Shown one piece after another: positions 26,055 to 34,801 of a DNA stretch of 64,000 bases. The DNA comes from an uncultured Clostridia bacterium (GTDB taxonomy: Bacteria; Bacillota; Clostridia; Christensenellales; CAG-314). The notes under the pieces were generated by a model. That model saw nothing but the letters and a program-made list of their open reading frames with translations. It was not told the origin of the DNA and did not search any database. Location of the stretch: assembly GCA_934230325.1 (NCBI GenBank), contig CAKQEP010000001.1:156093-220092 (forward strand). Reading direction: 5' to 3'. The stretch's first letter is position 1. Every line of letters begins with the position of its first letter. A program made the position numbers and the translations under genes.

Positions 26055-26942
26055 TCAATCGAATATTTTAATTTTTAAATCGCCGCGCTTTGTTTCCGTG
26101 TACTCTGCGTATTTGCAAGCAGAGTAAGACGGCAAAATCATTAGCCACCACAGATACATCAAAAACCTCAGCAAAGTGCCGAGCGCAAATCCGAGTTTTT
26201 GCGAAAAACCAACGACTTTGCTCAAAATTTCGTACCCGACGATAAGCAACTGCGTACAAATCACCATAACGATTATCTTTAAGGTAAACTCCCAAAATCT
26301 TCTGCCTACGATCTGCGCAGAGTACGCCATCGCAAACCAAAAGCGGTATCCGTCAAAATACATACTCGGCGGCGTCAACATAAACAGTCCCAAAAAGATA
26401 AAGTAGACGATATAGAAAAAAACGGTAAAAACGACGCCCAACACAAAAAACGTCCACCCTTTTGCTATGACGGACAAAAGAACGATTGCGCCGCTGAGCA
26501 ACAAAACAATCAAATGGTACGCTACAAACATCAGCGCGACGTAAGGCAAAAGCGCCGATATACTGCCAAAAAAGTTTTTTAGCACCGCTTTAAAAGAGTG
26601 CGTGCCGAATTTTATGTGCCTTTCTACCATAGTAAGACTGCAACAAAGCCCCACAAAGGTCACAACCATAGTCAACAACCAAAACCATATGGAATTGATT
26701 CCGAACAAACCGTGCGGTTTTACGTTGACAAAAGAAAAATATCCGTACAAATCGTTGTAAAAATCATCAAAAACGATTGCGTTGCCGGAGTTTATCGTAT
26801 CGGCAATTTTTCTGAATAACGCCGCAGGTCCGTCAGGCGCCTGAAAAAAAGCAAGCATTACCGCAGGCAACGCCACAAACGGCAAAAAGTAAAAAATATT
26901 TCTTAACGCATACGCAAAAGGCGATTTTGATTGCAATCTCAT
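26055..26942 (-). CDS. Multi-pass membrane protein, unknown function
   Basis: 295 aa. It begins MRLQSKSPFAYALRNIFYFL and contains about six hydrophobic segments, among them FLPFVALPAVMLAF, FWLLTMVVTFVGLCC, LLPYVALMFVAYHLIVLLL, FVLGVVFTVFFYIVYFIFLG, KIIVMVICTQLLIVGYEIL and a last one near LRFLMYLWWLMILPSY. No catalytic or transport motif is recognised. Its first extracytoplasmic region (about 55 aa) resembles in size that of the downstream neighbour. It overlaps hemW by 4 bp, and the next membrane gene follows after 26 bp. Confidence 0.85.
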   Translation of the reverse strand: MRLQSKSPFAYALRNIFYFLPFVALPAVMLAFFQAPDGPAALFRKIADTINSGNAIVFDDFYNDLYGYFSFVNVKPHGLFGINSIWFWLLTMVVTFVGLCCSLTMVERHIKFGTHSFKAVLKNFFGSISALLPYVALMFVAYHLIVLLLSGAIVLLSVIAKGWTFFVLGVVFTVFFYIVYFIFLGLFMLTPPSMYFDGYRFWFAMAYSAQIVGRRFWEFTLKIIVMVICTQLLIVGYEILSKVVGFSQKLGFALGTLLRFLMYLWWLMILPSYSACKYAEYTETKRGDLKIKIFD

Positions 26943-28108
26943 ATTCTTTTCTCCTTTTCCGGCACAAATTCCACCAAAACGGAATTTAGCAGATAAATTT
27001 TTTGCGGCGGAACAAACACTTTGCCGTCTTTTTGTTTGAGCATTTTGTTGCTAAACAAGTAATCCGTCTGCGCTTTGTATACGGTCAAAAAATCGTCGCC
27101 AAACCGATTTTTAAAGTCGTTCAATTCAAACCCCTCCGTCTTGCGAAGATTTAACATAACGTATTCAAAAGCCGCTTCTTGCCCCGTTATCCGTTTTTTT
27201 GACGTGACAGGCAATTTGTTTTGTCCTAATCTTTTGTAATACAAATCGAATTTTTTTGTATTAGCATACCGCGAGCCGCCAACAAAAGAATGCGCGGCAA
27301 GCCCTATACCGACGTATTGTCCCCAGTCCCAGTAATTAAGGTTGTGTTTACATTCAAAACCTTTTTTTGCAAAATTGCTGACTTCGTAGCGGGCAAATCC
27401 GTTTTTATCCAACAAGTACGCCGTTTTGTCGTAGAAGTCCGTCACGGCATCGTCGTCGGGCAACGTAACTTTTTTTGTTTTTACCGCCTTAAACAACGGC
27501 GTTCCTTTTTCTAAAATAAGTCCGTAAGCAGATACGTGCTTGACAAAATCATAGTCGCATACAACGTTTAGGGTGTCCGTTACGTCTTTTTCGGTTTGCT
27601 GCGGAAGCCCCAACATCACGTCTACGTTAACGTTGTCGCATCGTTTTCCTATCGTTTCCGCCGCCATACAAAACTGTTTGAAGGTGTGCGGTCTACCTAC
27701 TGTTTTAAGCAGTTTGTCCGAAGCGGTTTGCAATCCCAAAGAAAATCTATTGACTCCGGCGTCGCGCATGGCCTTGACAAAGTTCTCGTTTACGCTGTCC
27801 GGATTGCCCTCAATAGTAAACTCCGCGTCGGATAAAACAACAAATCTTTTGCGGATATGTCGTATTATTTCCGTCAACATAGCGACGGAAAAATAACTCG
27901 GCGTACCGCCTCCGATATATATCGTTTTTATTATTTTGTCCGCAACCGACGGAGAAACGAGGTCAATTTCTTTTTTTATCGCGTCGAGATACGCTCCAAA
28001 CTCGGTTTCTCGATGCGCAAAACTGCAAAAATCGCAATAAGCGCACTTGGACTTGCAAAAAGGTATATGCAGATACAAACCGATAAGGTCGTCGCCCGAT
28101 ACAAACAA
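26939..28108 (-). CDS. hemW: HemW-like radical SAM protein
   Basis: 389 aa from a TTG start at 28108, chosen because GAGGA lies 6-7 nt upstream and it begins 2 bp after lepA; longer in-frame starts fall inside lepA. Radical SAM motif HIPFCKSKCAYCDFCSF (CX3CX2C plus the extra Cys), YIGGGTPSYFS, EGNPDSV, GLQTASD and the C-terminal HemN-type domain. HemW inserts or carries heme and is often misnamed coproporphyrinogen dehydrogenase. The lepA-hemW order is widespread in Firmicutes. Confidence 0.93.
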   Translation of the reverse strand: MFVSGDDLIGLYLHIPFCKSKCAYCDFCSFAHRETEFGAYLDAIKKEIDLVSPSVADKIIKTIYIGGGTPSYFSVAMLTEIIRHIRKRFVVLSDAEFTIEGNPDSVNENFVKAMRDAGVNRFSLGLQTASDKLLKTVGRPHTFKQFCMAAETIGKRCDNVNVDVMLGLPQQTEKDVTDTLNVVCDYDFVKHVSAYGLILEKGTPLFKAVKTKKVTLPDDDAVTDFYDKTAYLLDKNGFARYEVSNFAKKGFECKHNLNYWDWGQYVGIGLAAHSFVGGSRYANTKKFDLYYKRLGQNKLPVTSKKRITGQEAAFEYVMLNLRKTEGFELNDFKNRFGDDFLTVYKAQTDYLFSNKMLKQKDGKVFVPPQKIYLLNSVLVEFVPEKEKRI

Positions 28109-28110
28109 TT

Positions 28111-29913
28111 TTATTCCTCGTCTATTTTGAGTATGGACATAAACGCTTCCGACGGTATGGCTACGCTGCCAACCTGACGCATACGCTTTTTGCCCTCTTT
28201 TTGTTTTTCCAAAAGTTTCTTTTTTCGCGAAATATCGCCGCCGTAACACTTTGCCAAAACGTCTTTACGCATTGCCTTGACCGTTTCTCTCGCAATTATT
28301 TTTCCGCCGATAGCCGCCTGAACGGGTATCTCAAACATTTGACGCGGAATTACGTCGCAAAGTTTTTCCGCTATTTTGCGTCCTCGCGCATACGCTCTGT
28401 CTTCGTGAACTATACAAGACAAAGCGTCGCACATTTCGCCGTTTAACAGCATATCGAGTTTGACGAGTTTGCTGGGTTTATAACCCTTTATTTCGTAATC
28501 CAAACTCGCATAACCGCGCGTGCGTGACTTTAAAGTATCAAAAAAGTCGTAAATAATCTCGTTGAGCGGTATTTCGTAAGTTATTCTCACGCGTTTTGTG
28601 TCGAGATAGGTCATATCGATAAAAACGCCGCGTTTTTCCTGACATAAATCCATTATGCCGCCGACGTAATCGGGCGGTGAATAGATATAAGCCGTCACGA
28701 TAGGCTCTTCCATTCTCTCTATGCTTGTGACGGGAGGCAGTTTTGACGGATTGTCTATTTCAAGCATTTGCCCGTCGGTGGTATAAACGTGGTAACTTAC
28801 GCTGGGCGCGGTAGTGACCAAATCGAGGTCAAACTCTCTCTCCAGCCGCTGTTGAATGACGTCCATATGAAGCAGCCCCAAAAATCCGCACCTAAAACCA
28901 AATCCCAACGCAAGCGACGTGTCGGGCGTATACTGCAACGCGGCATCGTTTAGTTTGAGTTTTTCCAACGAATCTTTGAGGTCGTTGTACTTGCTGCCGT
29001 CTGCGGGGAATATCCCGCAAAACACCATAGGTTGAACTTCCTTGTACCCTTTAAGCGGCGTTTCCGTCGGATTGTCCGCGTCGGTCACCGTATCGCCTAC
29101 GTGAGCGTCGGACACTGTTTTTATGCTTGCGGCAATATATCCGACGTCGCCTGCCGACAATTTTTTTGTGGGCAGCATCGACGGAGTAAAAATTCCCACT
29201 TCCGTAACGTCGTATATTTTGCCGCCCGACTCAAACATTTTGAGTTTGGTGCCGTTTTTGACTTCTCCGTCAAATATTCGCACAAACAACAAAACACCCT
29301 TGTAATTGTCGTATACGCAGTCAAATATCAAACCTTTGAGCGGTTTTGTCGGATCTCCTTTAGGCGGCGGAACGTTTTTTATTACGTCAATCAAAACGTC
29401 CTCGATGTTTAGTCCTTCTTTTGCCGAAACAAGCGGAATATCGTCGGCAATCAAACCCAACTCCTCGATTTCCTCCTTTGCTTCGTCTATGCGGGCGGAA
29501 GGTAAATCTATTTTGTTGATTACCGGTAAAATTTCCAAATCGTTGTCCAAAGCAAGATAACAATTTGCTACGGTTTGCGCTTCTACGCCTTGACTTGCGT
29601 CAACGATAAGTACTGCGCCTTCGCACGCCGCCAAACTGCGCGATACTTCATAAGTAAAGTCTACGTGTCCCGGCGTGTCGATTAGATTCAATTCGTACTC
29701 TTCGCCGTTGTAAGTATAAGTAATGTTGACGGGGGCAAGTTTTATGGTTATTCCCCTTTCTCTCTCCAAATCCATCGAATCGAGAATTTGATTTTCCATA
29801 TCCCTTTTTGCCACGCGTCCGGTAAACTCTATTAGCCTGTCGGCGAGAGTGCTTTTGCCGTGATCTATATGCGCTATAATGCAAAAATTGCGTATTTTAT
29901 CCATTTTGTTCAT
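28111..29913 (-). CDS. lepA: Elongation factor 4 (LepA)
   Basis: 600 aa, the standard length. GTPase motifs AHIDHGKSTLADRL, DTPGHVDFTYEV and NKIDLPSA, then EF-G-like domains and the LepA-specific C-terminal domain (AKCYGGDISRKKKLLEKQKE). It binds ribosomes and affects elongation and assembly under stress. Two possible starts, ATG 29913 and ATG 29904. The TATAAT box ends only 6 nt before the first ATG, so the message appears leaderless or nearly so. First gene of the lepA-hemW-membrane-pcrA-ligA run. Confidence 0.97.
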   Translation of the reverse strand: MNKMDKIRNFCIIAHIDHGKSTLADRLIEFTGRVAKRDMENQILDSMDLERERGITIKLAPVNITYTYNGEEYELNLIDTPGHVDFTYEVSRSLAACEGAVLIVDASQGVEAQTVANCYLALDNDLEILPVINKIDLPSARIDEAKEEIEELGLIADDIPLVSAKEGLNIEDVLIDVIKNVPPPKGDPTKPLKGLIFDCVYDNYKGVLLFVRIFDGEVKNGTKLKMFESGGKIYDVTEVGIFTPSMLPTKKLSAGDVGYIAASIKTVSDAHVGDTVTDADNPTETPLKGYKEVQPMVFCGIFPADGSKYNDLKDSLEKLKLNDAALQYTPDTSLALGFGFRCGFLGLLHMDVIQQRLEREFDLDLVTTAPSVSYHVYTTDGQMLEIDNPSKLPPVTSIERMEEPIVTAYIYSPPDYVGGIMDLCQEKRGVFIDMTYLDTKRVRITYEIPLNEIIYDFFDTLKSRTRGYASLDYEIKGYKPSKLVKLDMLLNGEMCDALSCIVHEDRAYARGRKIAEKLCDVIPRQMFEIPVQAAIGGKIIARETVKAMRKDVLAKCYGGDISRKKKLLEKQKEGKKRMRQVGSVAIPSEAFMSILKIDEE

Positions 29914-29919
29914 TCTGTT

Positions 29920-29948
29920 ATTATACCTAAAAAATCCGTCTTATGCAA
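29920..29948 (-). promoter_or_regulatory. lepA promoter, leaderless arrangement
   Basis: Minus strand TTGCAT (29943-29948), 17-bp spacer, TATAAT (29920-29925), then only 6 nt to the lepA ATG. Transcription would start at or next to the start codon, and no good Shine-Dalgarno precedes it. Confidence 0.75.
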
Positions 29949-30027
29949 TCGGTTTTAATGCAAAAAATCATATTTTCGGCAAAATTTAATTCTTGTAAAC
30001 TTGTTAGCTATATTATATATACAATTC

Positions 30028-30056
30028 TTGCCTTTTTGAGTAAATTACATTATAAT
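30028..30056 (+). promoter_or_regulatory. Promoter of the 594-aa exported protein gene
   Basis: TTGCCT (30028-30033), 17-bp spacer, TATAAT (30051-30056), followed by AAGGAGA before the ATG at 30095. Confidence 0.75.
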
Positions 30057-30094
30057 GTGAAAATAACTTAATTTTACAAACAAGGAGATATACT

Positions 30095-31879
30095 ATGAAA
30101 AGATTTTGGACTTTTGTTTTAGGCATCGTTATCGGCTGGGTTATCCTTGCGGGCGGCATAGTCGTAGCCGCATACGCATTAAAACCTTCAAATTTCAATG
30201 TTTCTACCGGCTGGCAAAACAAAGATAACGAAAAATTCGACGATATGTCCATTGCTACCATATTGACCAAAGGCATACAACTTGCAAGCAGCAACAATTT
30301 GACAATGCAATCGGTGCAAGACGCTTACGGACTCGATATTCTTAAACAAATCGGGCTTGAGGGCGAAGATTACGACGCTCTCAAACAAAAAACCTTTCAA
30401 CAAATAACGTCAAACCCCGCAGACGCATTCGGCGGAATCAAACTTGCGCCGTTTTTTTCAAGCAACGTCGGCAAAAAAATCGCTTCGATACCCAAACCGA
30501 TACTCGACGCTTGGAGCAAAAACGAAGTGACGGCGAGCGCTCTCATAAACAAGGACTTTACAAAATTACTGTCCGACATAACGCTCGGCGACCTTGTGAC
30601 AAATCTTTCCAAAACGGGAATGGCGGGCGTCGTTGCGGGCAAAGATTTAGGCAAAGTTTACACCGCATTAAAAGCCGACAACGCAGACCCCGTTAAAACG
30701 CTTTGCGAAGGCGCGCTTGTCGGACACGCTCTCAATTACACCACGACGGAAGCAGACAACGTGGACGGTTTTTCCGTCGTCATAGAAGGCAAAGTGCTAC
30801 AAAGCGGTACGACCTATTACAAATCCGTCACGATAAACGACGTTACTACTTGGGCGGTTGCGGAAATTCACTGCGACGACGAGGAAGCGGGACACGTTCA
30901 CGAAGAAAAATGCTACGATATACAATGGCTTACCGCGTCTAATACAAAACCCGAATCTTTGATGAACTCTTTGGCTAATCTACCGCTTTCTTCTTTGCTT
31001 GACGGCAATTTTAAGGTCAACGACGCAACGGAAGGCTTGTATATAGGCGACGTCATGAATTACACGCGCAAATCCGACGGCTGGTACGACGGAGAAACAA
31101 AAGTCAAACCGATAATGCAAAATATCGCAGACGTAAAATGCGAAACGCTGCTTAATACCGGCATAGATATCGATGCGGTGCTAAAAGACATAAAATTGCG
31201 CGACGTAATAACGATAGACGAAACTTCCCCCGTCATACTCAAACGTATGAAAAATTACAAAATACTAAACATTGCCGACGATATCGACAAAGTTTATATA
31301 GGCGATTTGCAAGAATACCACCGCAAACCGATAGACGATTTGTCGGCTTATACAATCGACGTTTTGGACGGCTCGATAAAAACCGACGGCTCAAATTATG
31401 TTAAAACCATTGACGAAGAATGGTATCAGGCAGAGTTGACGTGCAGTCTCGCCCACTCCCACACCGTAAATTGCTACGAGTTTGTTTGGTACAAAGACAA
31501 CGCTTATACAAACAAAGTCGGCGGAATACAAGGTTTGATGGTCAATATGACTATGACAACCTTCGATATAGGCGATATAATGACCAAAGTCAACGATTTA
31601 AAGTTTACGGAAGTAATAAAGTGCGATGCTTCTGTCGGCGCGCTTTCCCTTATCCCTGCGGAAACTACCGTCGGAAATCTTCCACAAGCGATGACCGACG
31701 CCGTAAACAACAGTACTATAAAACAACTTATGGACGCAGGGTTGCTCACAATAAGCGACGACAACCAAACCACGCTTACAAACGTCTTTGGCGGCAATGC
31801 GTGGACCGAGTGGTCGGTCGCAACGTTTATCGACAACGTGGTAACGCAACTAAAAAGAATACCCGCTTCTACTCCCTAA
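30095..31879 (+). CDS. Membrane-anchored extracytoplasmic repeat protein, unknown
   Basis: 594 aa. MKRFWTFVLGIVIGWVILAG plus GIVVAAYA form one N-terminal membrane segment; the rest looks extracytoplasmic. Two homologous units are visible, with paired landmarks YIGDVMNY.RK and YIGDLQEYHRK, and two Cys/His motifs, CDDEEAGHVHEEKCYDIQW and CSLAHSHTVNCYEFVWY. The C-x(5-8)-H-x-H-x(3-4)-CY pattern is frequent in surface proteins of Clostridia and may bind metal; that is inference. The protein has few other cysteines. Strong AAGGAG. It is followed 124 bp later by a small membrane protein gene with its own promoter. Confidence 0.85.
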   Translation: MKRFWTFVLGIVIGWVILAGGIVVAAYALKPSNFNVSTGWQNKDNEKFDDMSIATILTKGIQLASSNNLTMQSVQDAYGLDILKQIGLEGEDYDALKQKTFQQITSNPADAFGGIKLAPFFSSNVGKKIASIPKPILDAWSKNEVTASALINKDFTKLLSDITLGDLVTNLSKTGMAGVVAGKDLGKVYTALKADNADPVKTLCEGALVGHALNYTTTEADNVDGFSVVIEGKVLQSGTTYYKSVTINDVTTWAVAEIHCDDEEAGHVHEEKCYDIQWLTASNTKPESLMNSLANLPLSSLLDGNFKVNDATEGLYIGDVMNYTRKSDGWYDGETKVKPIMQNIADVKCETLLNTGIDIDAVLKDIKLRDVITIDETSPVILKRMKNYKILNIADDIDKVYIGDLQEYHRKPIDDLSAYTIDVLDGSIKTDGSNYVKTIDEEWYQAELTCSLAHSHTVNCYEFVWYKDNAYTNKVGGIQGLMVNMTMTTFDIGDIMTKVNDLKFTEVIKCDASVGALSLIPAETTVGNLPQAMTDAVNNSTIKQLMDAGLLTISDDNQTTLTNVFGGNAWTEWSVATFIDNVVTQLKRIPASTP

Positions 31880-31939
31880 CGCATACGCTATCGTACAAAA
31901 AAGAACGCAATTTTTGAATCCTTTTTTTGTCGGATAATA

Positions 31940-31969
31940 TTGACAGGTACAAAGCAGATATTGTATAAT
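31940..31969 (+). promoter_or_regulatory. Promoter of small membrane protein gene
   Basis: TTGACA (31940-31945), 18-bp spacer, TATAAT (31964-31969), with AGGAGGT before the ATG at 32004. Confidence 0.8.
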
Positions 31970-32003
31970 AAACGCATCAAAACACAGGAGGTACTTTTTT
32001 ATC

Positions 32004-32321
32004 ATGAAAAACAACGACAGCGGACTTTTTAGAATATTTGATATTTTAGCAAAAATATTTGCCGTTATTGTGCTTTTGGCTATCATTGCTCAAAACCTTG
32101 CGGCGTTTAGTTGGATGCCCGCGCAGGTAATCACCGTCGCAAACTACGTATTGAGTTATGCCACGATAATTCTTGCGGGACTCACCGCGTTAGAACTCGG
32201 CACAAAACACGGCTGGTTTTTGACTATTATCATCCTCTTGGTCATTGCTCTCGCTCTTATCCCGAGATTTATCCCGTCGGTATGGGAGCAAATACTCAAT
32301 GCTTTGGGCGTAAGCGCATAA
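32004..32321 (+). CDS. Small membrane protein, unknown function
   Basis: 105 aa. Three hydrophobic stretches: IFAVIVLLAIIAQNLAAFSW, VLSYATIILAGLTALEL and FLTIIILLVIALALIPRFI. No known family recognised. Excellent promoter and Shine-Dalgarno and a downstream terminator make it a real monocistronic gene. It lies behind the 594-aa protein gene on the same strand, in a part of the window otherwise transcribed leftward. Confidence 0.85.
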   Translation: MKNNDSGLFRIFDILAKIFAVIVLLAIIAQNLAAFSWMPAQVITVANYVLSYATIILAGLTALELGTKHGWFLTIIILLVIALALIPRFIPSVWEQILNALGVSA

Positions 32322-32337
32322 AACCAAACAAACTTTA

Positions 32338-32364
32338 AACCGTCGAAACAATCGACGGTTTTTT
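32338..32364 (+). terminator. Terminator of small membrane protein gene
   Basis: AACCGTCGA (32338-32346) pairs with TCGACGGTT (32352-32360), followed by TTTTT. Confidence 0.85.
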
Positions 32365-32404
32365 ATTCCGATTGAAAGATTATCGAGATAAAAACTATGG
32401 TATT

Positions 32405-32436
32405 AAAAAATCGACGGCAATTTACCGTCGATTTTT
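32405..32436. terminator. Bidirectional terminator before kbl end
   Basis: AAAAAATCGACGG and CCGTCGATTTTTT form a perfect stem around CAATTTA, with T-runs on both strands. It ends the tdh-kbl transcript. It shares the TCGACGG core with the hairpin 50 bp to the left, so one may derive from the other. Confidence 0.85.
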
Positions 32437-32498
32437 TGTAGTAATAATTCAGAACAAACAAATCGGTTATCGATACAAAAAAACCTTATACGCTTTTT

Positions 32499-33683
32499 TT
32501 AAAAACCGATTTCCTCTCTACATTCGACAAAGGCTTTAACGCATTTGTCGATATCTTCGTGCGTGTGAGCCGCAGACATTTGCGTGCGGATACGCGCCTT
32601 GTCTTTAGGCACTACGGGATAGAAAAATCCCGTTACGTATATGCCTTTTTTGAGCATAAGGTCGGCAACCTTTTGGCTGAGAACCGCATCGTACAACATT
32701 ACCGGAATGATAGCGTGGTCTTTGCCTATGAGGTCAAACTTGTTGGCTTCCATCTGCGCGCGGAAGTATTTTGCGTTGTCCATTACTTTATCGCGCAAAG
32801 ACGTGTCTTTGGTGAGCATTTCCAAAACTTTCAAGGTAGTAGCGCAAATAGCGGGCGCAACGGTATTTGAGAAAAGGTAAGGACGGCTACGTTGACGAAG
32901 CAAATCGATAATTTCTCTCCTGCCGCTGGTAAAGCCGCCGCTCGCTCCGCCGAGAGCCTTTCCGAAAGTACCGGTGATAATATCGACTCTGCCGACAACG
33001 CCGCAATACTCCGCCGTTCCTCTGCCGGTTGCGCCTACAAAACCGGTAGCGTGACTGTCGTCTACGACAACCAATGCGCCGTATTTCTCTGCCAAATCGC
33101 AAATTCCTTTAAGGTTTGCGATTATGCCGTCCATACTGAATACGCCGTCGGTGACGATTACTTTGTGTTTGCAACCGTCGGCTTCCGCCTGTTTGAGTTT
33201 TGCTTCCAAATCTTCCATATCGTTGTTTGCGTAACGATATTTGTGCGCTTTAGAAAGACGTACGCCGTCAATAATACTTGCGTGGTTGAGAGCGTCGCTT
33301 ATTATTGCGTCGTCGGGCGTGGTTATGGTTTCAAACAAACCGCCGTTTGCGTCAAAGCAACTGCTGTAAAGAATAGTGTCGTCGGTGGACAAAAATTTGC
33401 TTATCGCCCCTTCCAACTCTTTATGTATCGTCTGCGTGCCGCAAATGAAACGCACGCTGCTCATTCCGTAACCGTATTTGTCATAACTTGCTTTTGCCGC
33501 CGCAATAAGTTCCTTATTATCGGACAAACCCAAATAGTTGTTTGCGCAAAAGTTAAGCACGCCGTTTGCTTTGGTAGTATCTATTTTTGCGCTTTGAGGA
33601 GTGGTGATTATGCGTTCTTCCTTCCACAACCCGCTTTTTTTAATGTCGTCGAGAATCCCTTGAAAATACTTGTTGTCTATCAT
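32499..33683 (-). CDS. kbl: Glycine C-acetyltransferase (2-amino-3-ketobutyrate CoA ligase)
   Basis: 394 aa, standard length. An alpha-oxoamine synthase: FCANNYLGLSDNKEL near the N-terminus, the PLP-binding Lys in GTFGKALGGASGGF, and DDSHATGFVGATGRG. It splits 2-amino-3-ketobutyrate with CoA into glycine and acetyl-CoA. It lies 19 bp behind tdh, which makes the substrate, giving a threonine degradation operon. Confidence 0.95.
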   Translation of the reverse strand: MIDNKYFQGILDDIKKSGLWKEERIITTPQSAKIDTTKANGVLNFCANNYLGLSDNKELIAAAKASYDKYGYGMSSVRFICGTQTIHKELEGAISKFLSTDDTILYSSCFDANGGLFETITTPDDAIISDALNHASIIDGVRLSKAHKYRYANNDMEDLEAKLKQAEADGCKHKVIVTDGVFSMDGIIANLKGICDLAEKYGALVVVDDSHATGFVGATGRGTAEYCGVVGRVDIITGTFGKALGGASGGFTSGRREIIDLLRQRSRPYLFSNTVAPAICATTLKVLEMLTKDTSLRDKVMDNAKYFRAQMEANKFDLIGKDHAIIPVMLYDAVLSQKVADLMLKKGIYVTGFFYPVVPKDKARIRTQMSAAHTHEDIDKCVKAFVECREEIGF

Positions 33684-33702
33684 AAAAAATTGCTCCTATT
33701 GA

Positions 33703-34740
33703 TTATTTTACCCAGTTGAGAATGATTTTGCCGCTCTTGCCGCTGTTCATATCGGCAAAGCCTTTTTCAAAGTCGTGATAATCGTATTCGCCGGTGATAA
33801 TTGCGGATACGTCCAAACCGCTCTTTAACATCGACGTCATCTTGTGCCAAGTTTCAAATACTTCTCTGCCGTAAATGCCCTGCAACGTTAGCATATTAAA
33901 TATGATTTGGTTCCAGTCCACCTTTGTGTTTGGACCTTGCAAACCGAGCATCGCTATCTTGCCGCCCATAATCATATTGTCAATCATTTCGTTAAAAGCG
34001 ACGCCGCTACCGCTCATTTCCAAACCGACGTCAAAACCTTCCGTCATGCCGATTTGTTGCTGAACGTCCTTAATACGAGTGTTGAGCGTGTTTACTGCGA
34101 TAACCGACGGACAAACCTTTTTTGCAAGTTGTAGTCTGTAATCGCTTATGTCCGTCAAAACGACGTTTTTTGCGCCTACGTGACGGCAAATAGCCGCCGC
34201 CATTATTCCTATAGGACCTGCGCCCGTGATAAGAACGTCCTCTCCCACCATACCGAATTTTAGCGCGGTGTGCGTTGCGTTGCCGAGCGGATCGAATATA
34301 GCGTACATTTTTTCCGGAATATCTTTGTCACACAACCAAAGGTTGCTGATGGGAATACTTGCGTATTCGGCAAATATGCCGTCTCTGTTTACGCCTATGC
34401 CTTGCGTGTTGGGGCAAAGATGTCTGCGCCCCGCGCGACAATTGCGGCAAGTACCGCAAACGACGTGACCTTCCGCAGAAACGAGGTCGCCTACTTTAAA
34501 TGCGTTTGTATAGCCTTTAATCTCAACAATTTCCCCTACGAATTCATGACCTATCGTCATAGGAGGTTTGATAGTGTTTTGTGACCAAGCGTCCCAATTG
34601 TAAATGTGAACGTCTGTGCCGCAGATAGCGGTACGACGTATTTTTACCAGTGCTTCTCCGTCTTTAAGCACGGGTACGTCCTTGCGAACAAGTTCCAACC
34701 CTTGTTGCGCTGCAGGCTTGATGATTGCGTCCATCTTCAT
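33703..34740 (-). CDS. tdh: L-threonine 3-dehydrogenase
   Basis: 345 aa zinc-dependent medium-chain dehydrogenase. Catalytic-zinc ligands in TAICGTDVHIYNWD and IGHEFVGEI, structural-zinc cysteines CGTCRNCRAGRRHLC, and the NAD site ITGAGPIGIMAAAI. The C-terminal GREVFETWHKM is typical of Tdh. It oxidises threonine to 2-amino-3-ketobutyrate. AGAGGT before the ATG. Upstream lies a flavoprotein of the aminoacetone-oxidase family in the same direction. Confidence 0.95.
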   Translation of the reverse strand: MKMDAIIKPAAQQGLELVRKDVPVLKDGEALVKIRRTAICGTDVHIYNWDAWSQNTIKPPMTIGHEFVGEIVEIKGYTNAFKVGDLVSAEGHVVCGTCRNCRAGRRHLCPNTQGIGVNRDGIFAEYASIPISNLWLCDKDIPEKMYAIFDPLGNATHTALKFGMVGEDVLITGAGPIGIMAAAICRHVGAKNVVLTDISDYRLQLAKKVCPSVIAVNTLNTRIKDVQQQIGMTEGFDVGLEMSGSGVAFNEMIDNMIMGGKIAMLGLQGPNTKVDWNQIIFNMLTLQGIYGREVFETWHKMTSMLKSGLDVSAIITGEYDYHDFEKGFADMNSGKSGKIILNWVK

Positions 34741-34768
34741 TTTTAGTACCTCTAAAAAATATTAAATT

Positions 34769-34797
34769 TTATTATCAACGAGTTAAAAAACACGCAA
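34769..34797 (-). promoter_or_regulatory. Possible tdh-kbl promoter
   Basis: Minus strand TTGCGT (34792-34797), 17-bp spacer, TAATAA (34769-34774), between the flavoprotein gene and tdh. Weaker than the others; read-through from upstream is also possible. Confidence 0.45.
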
Positions 34798-34801
34798 TAA
34801 A

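Noticed and set aside
26029..26058. Upstream TTG start for the membrane protein gene
   Set aside because: The ATG at 26028 has AGGAGG at ideal spacing.
28109..28249. Longer N-terminus for hemW
   Set aside because: It would overlap lepA by 139 bp; the TTG at 28108 has a ribosome site and gives the usual HemW length.
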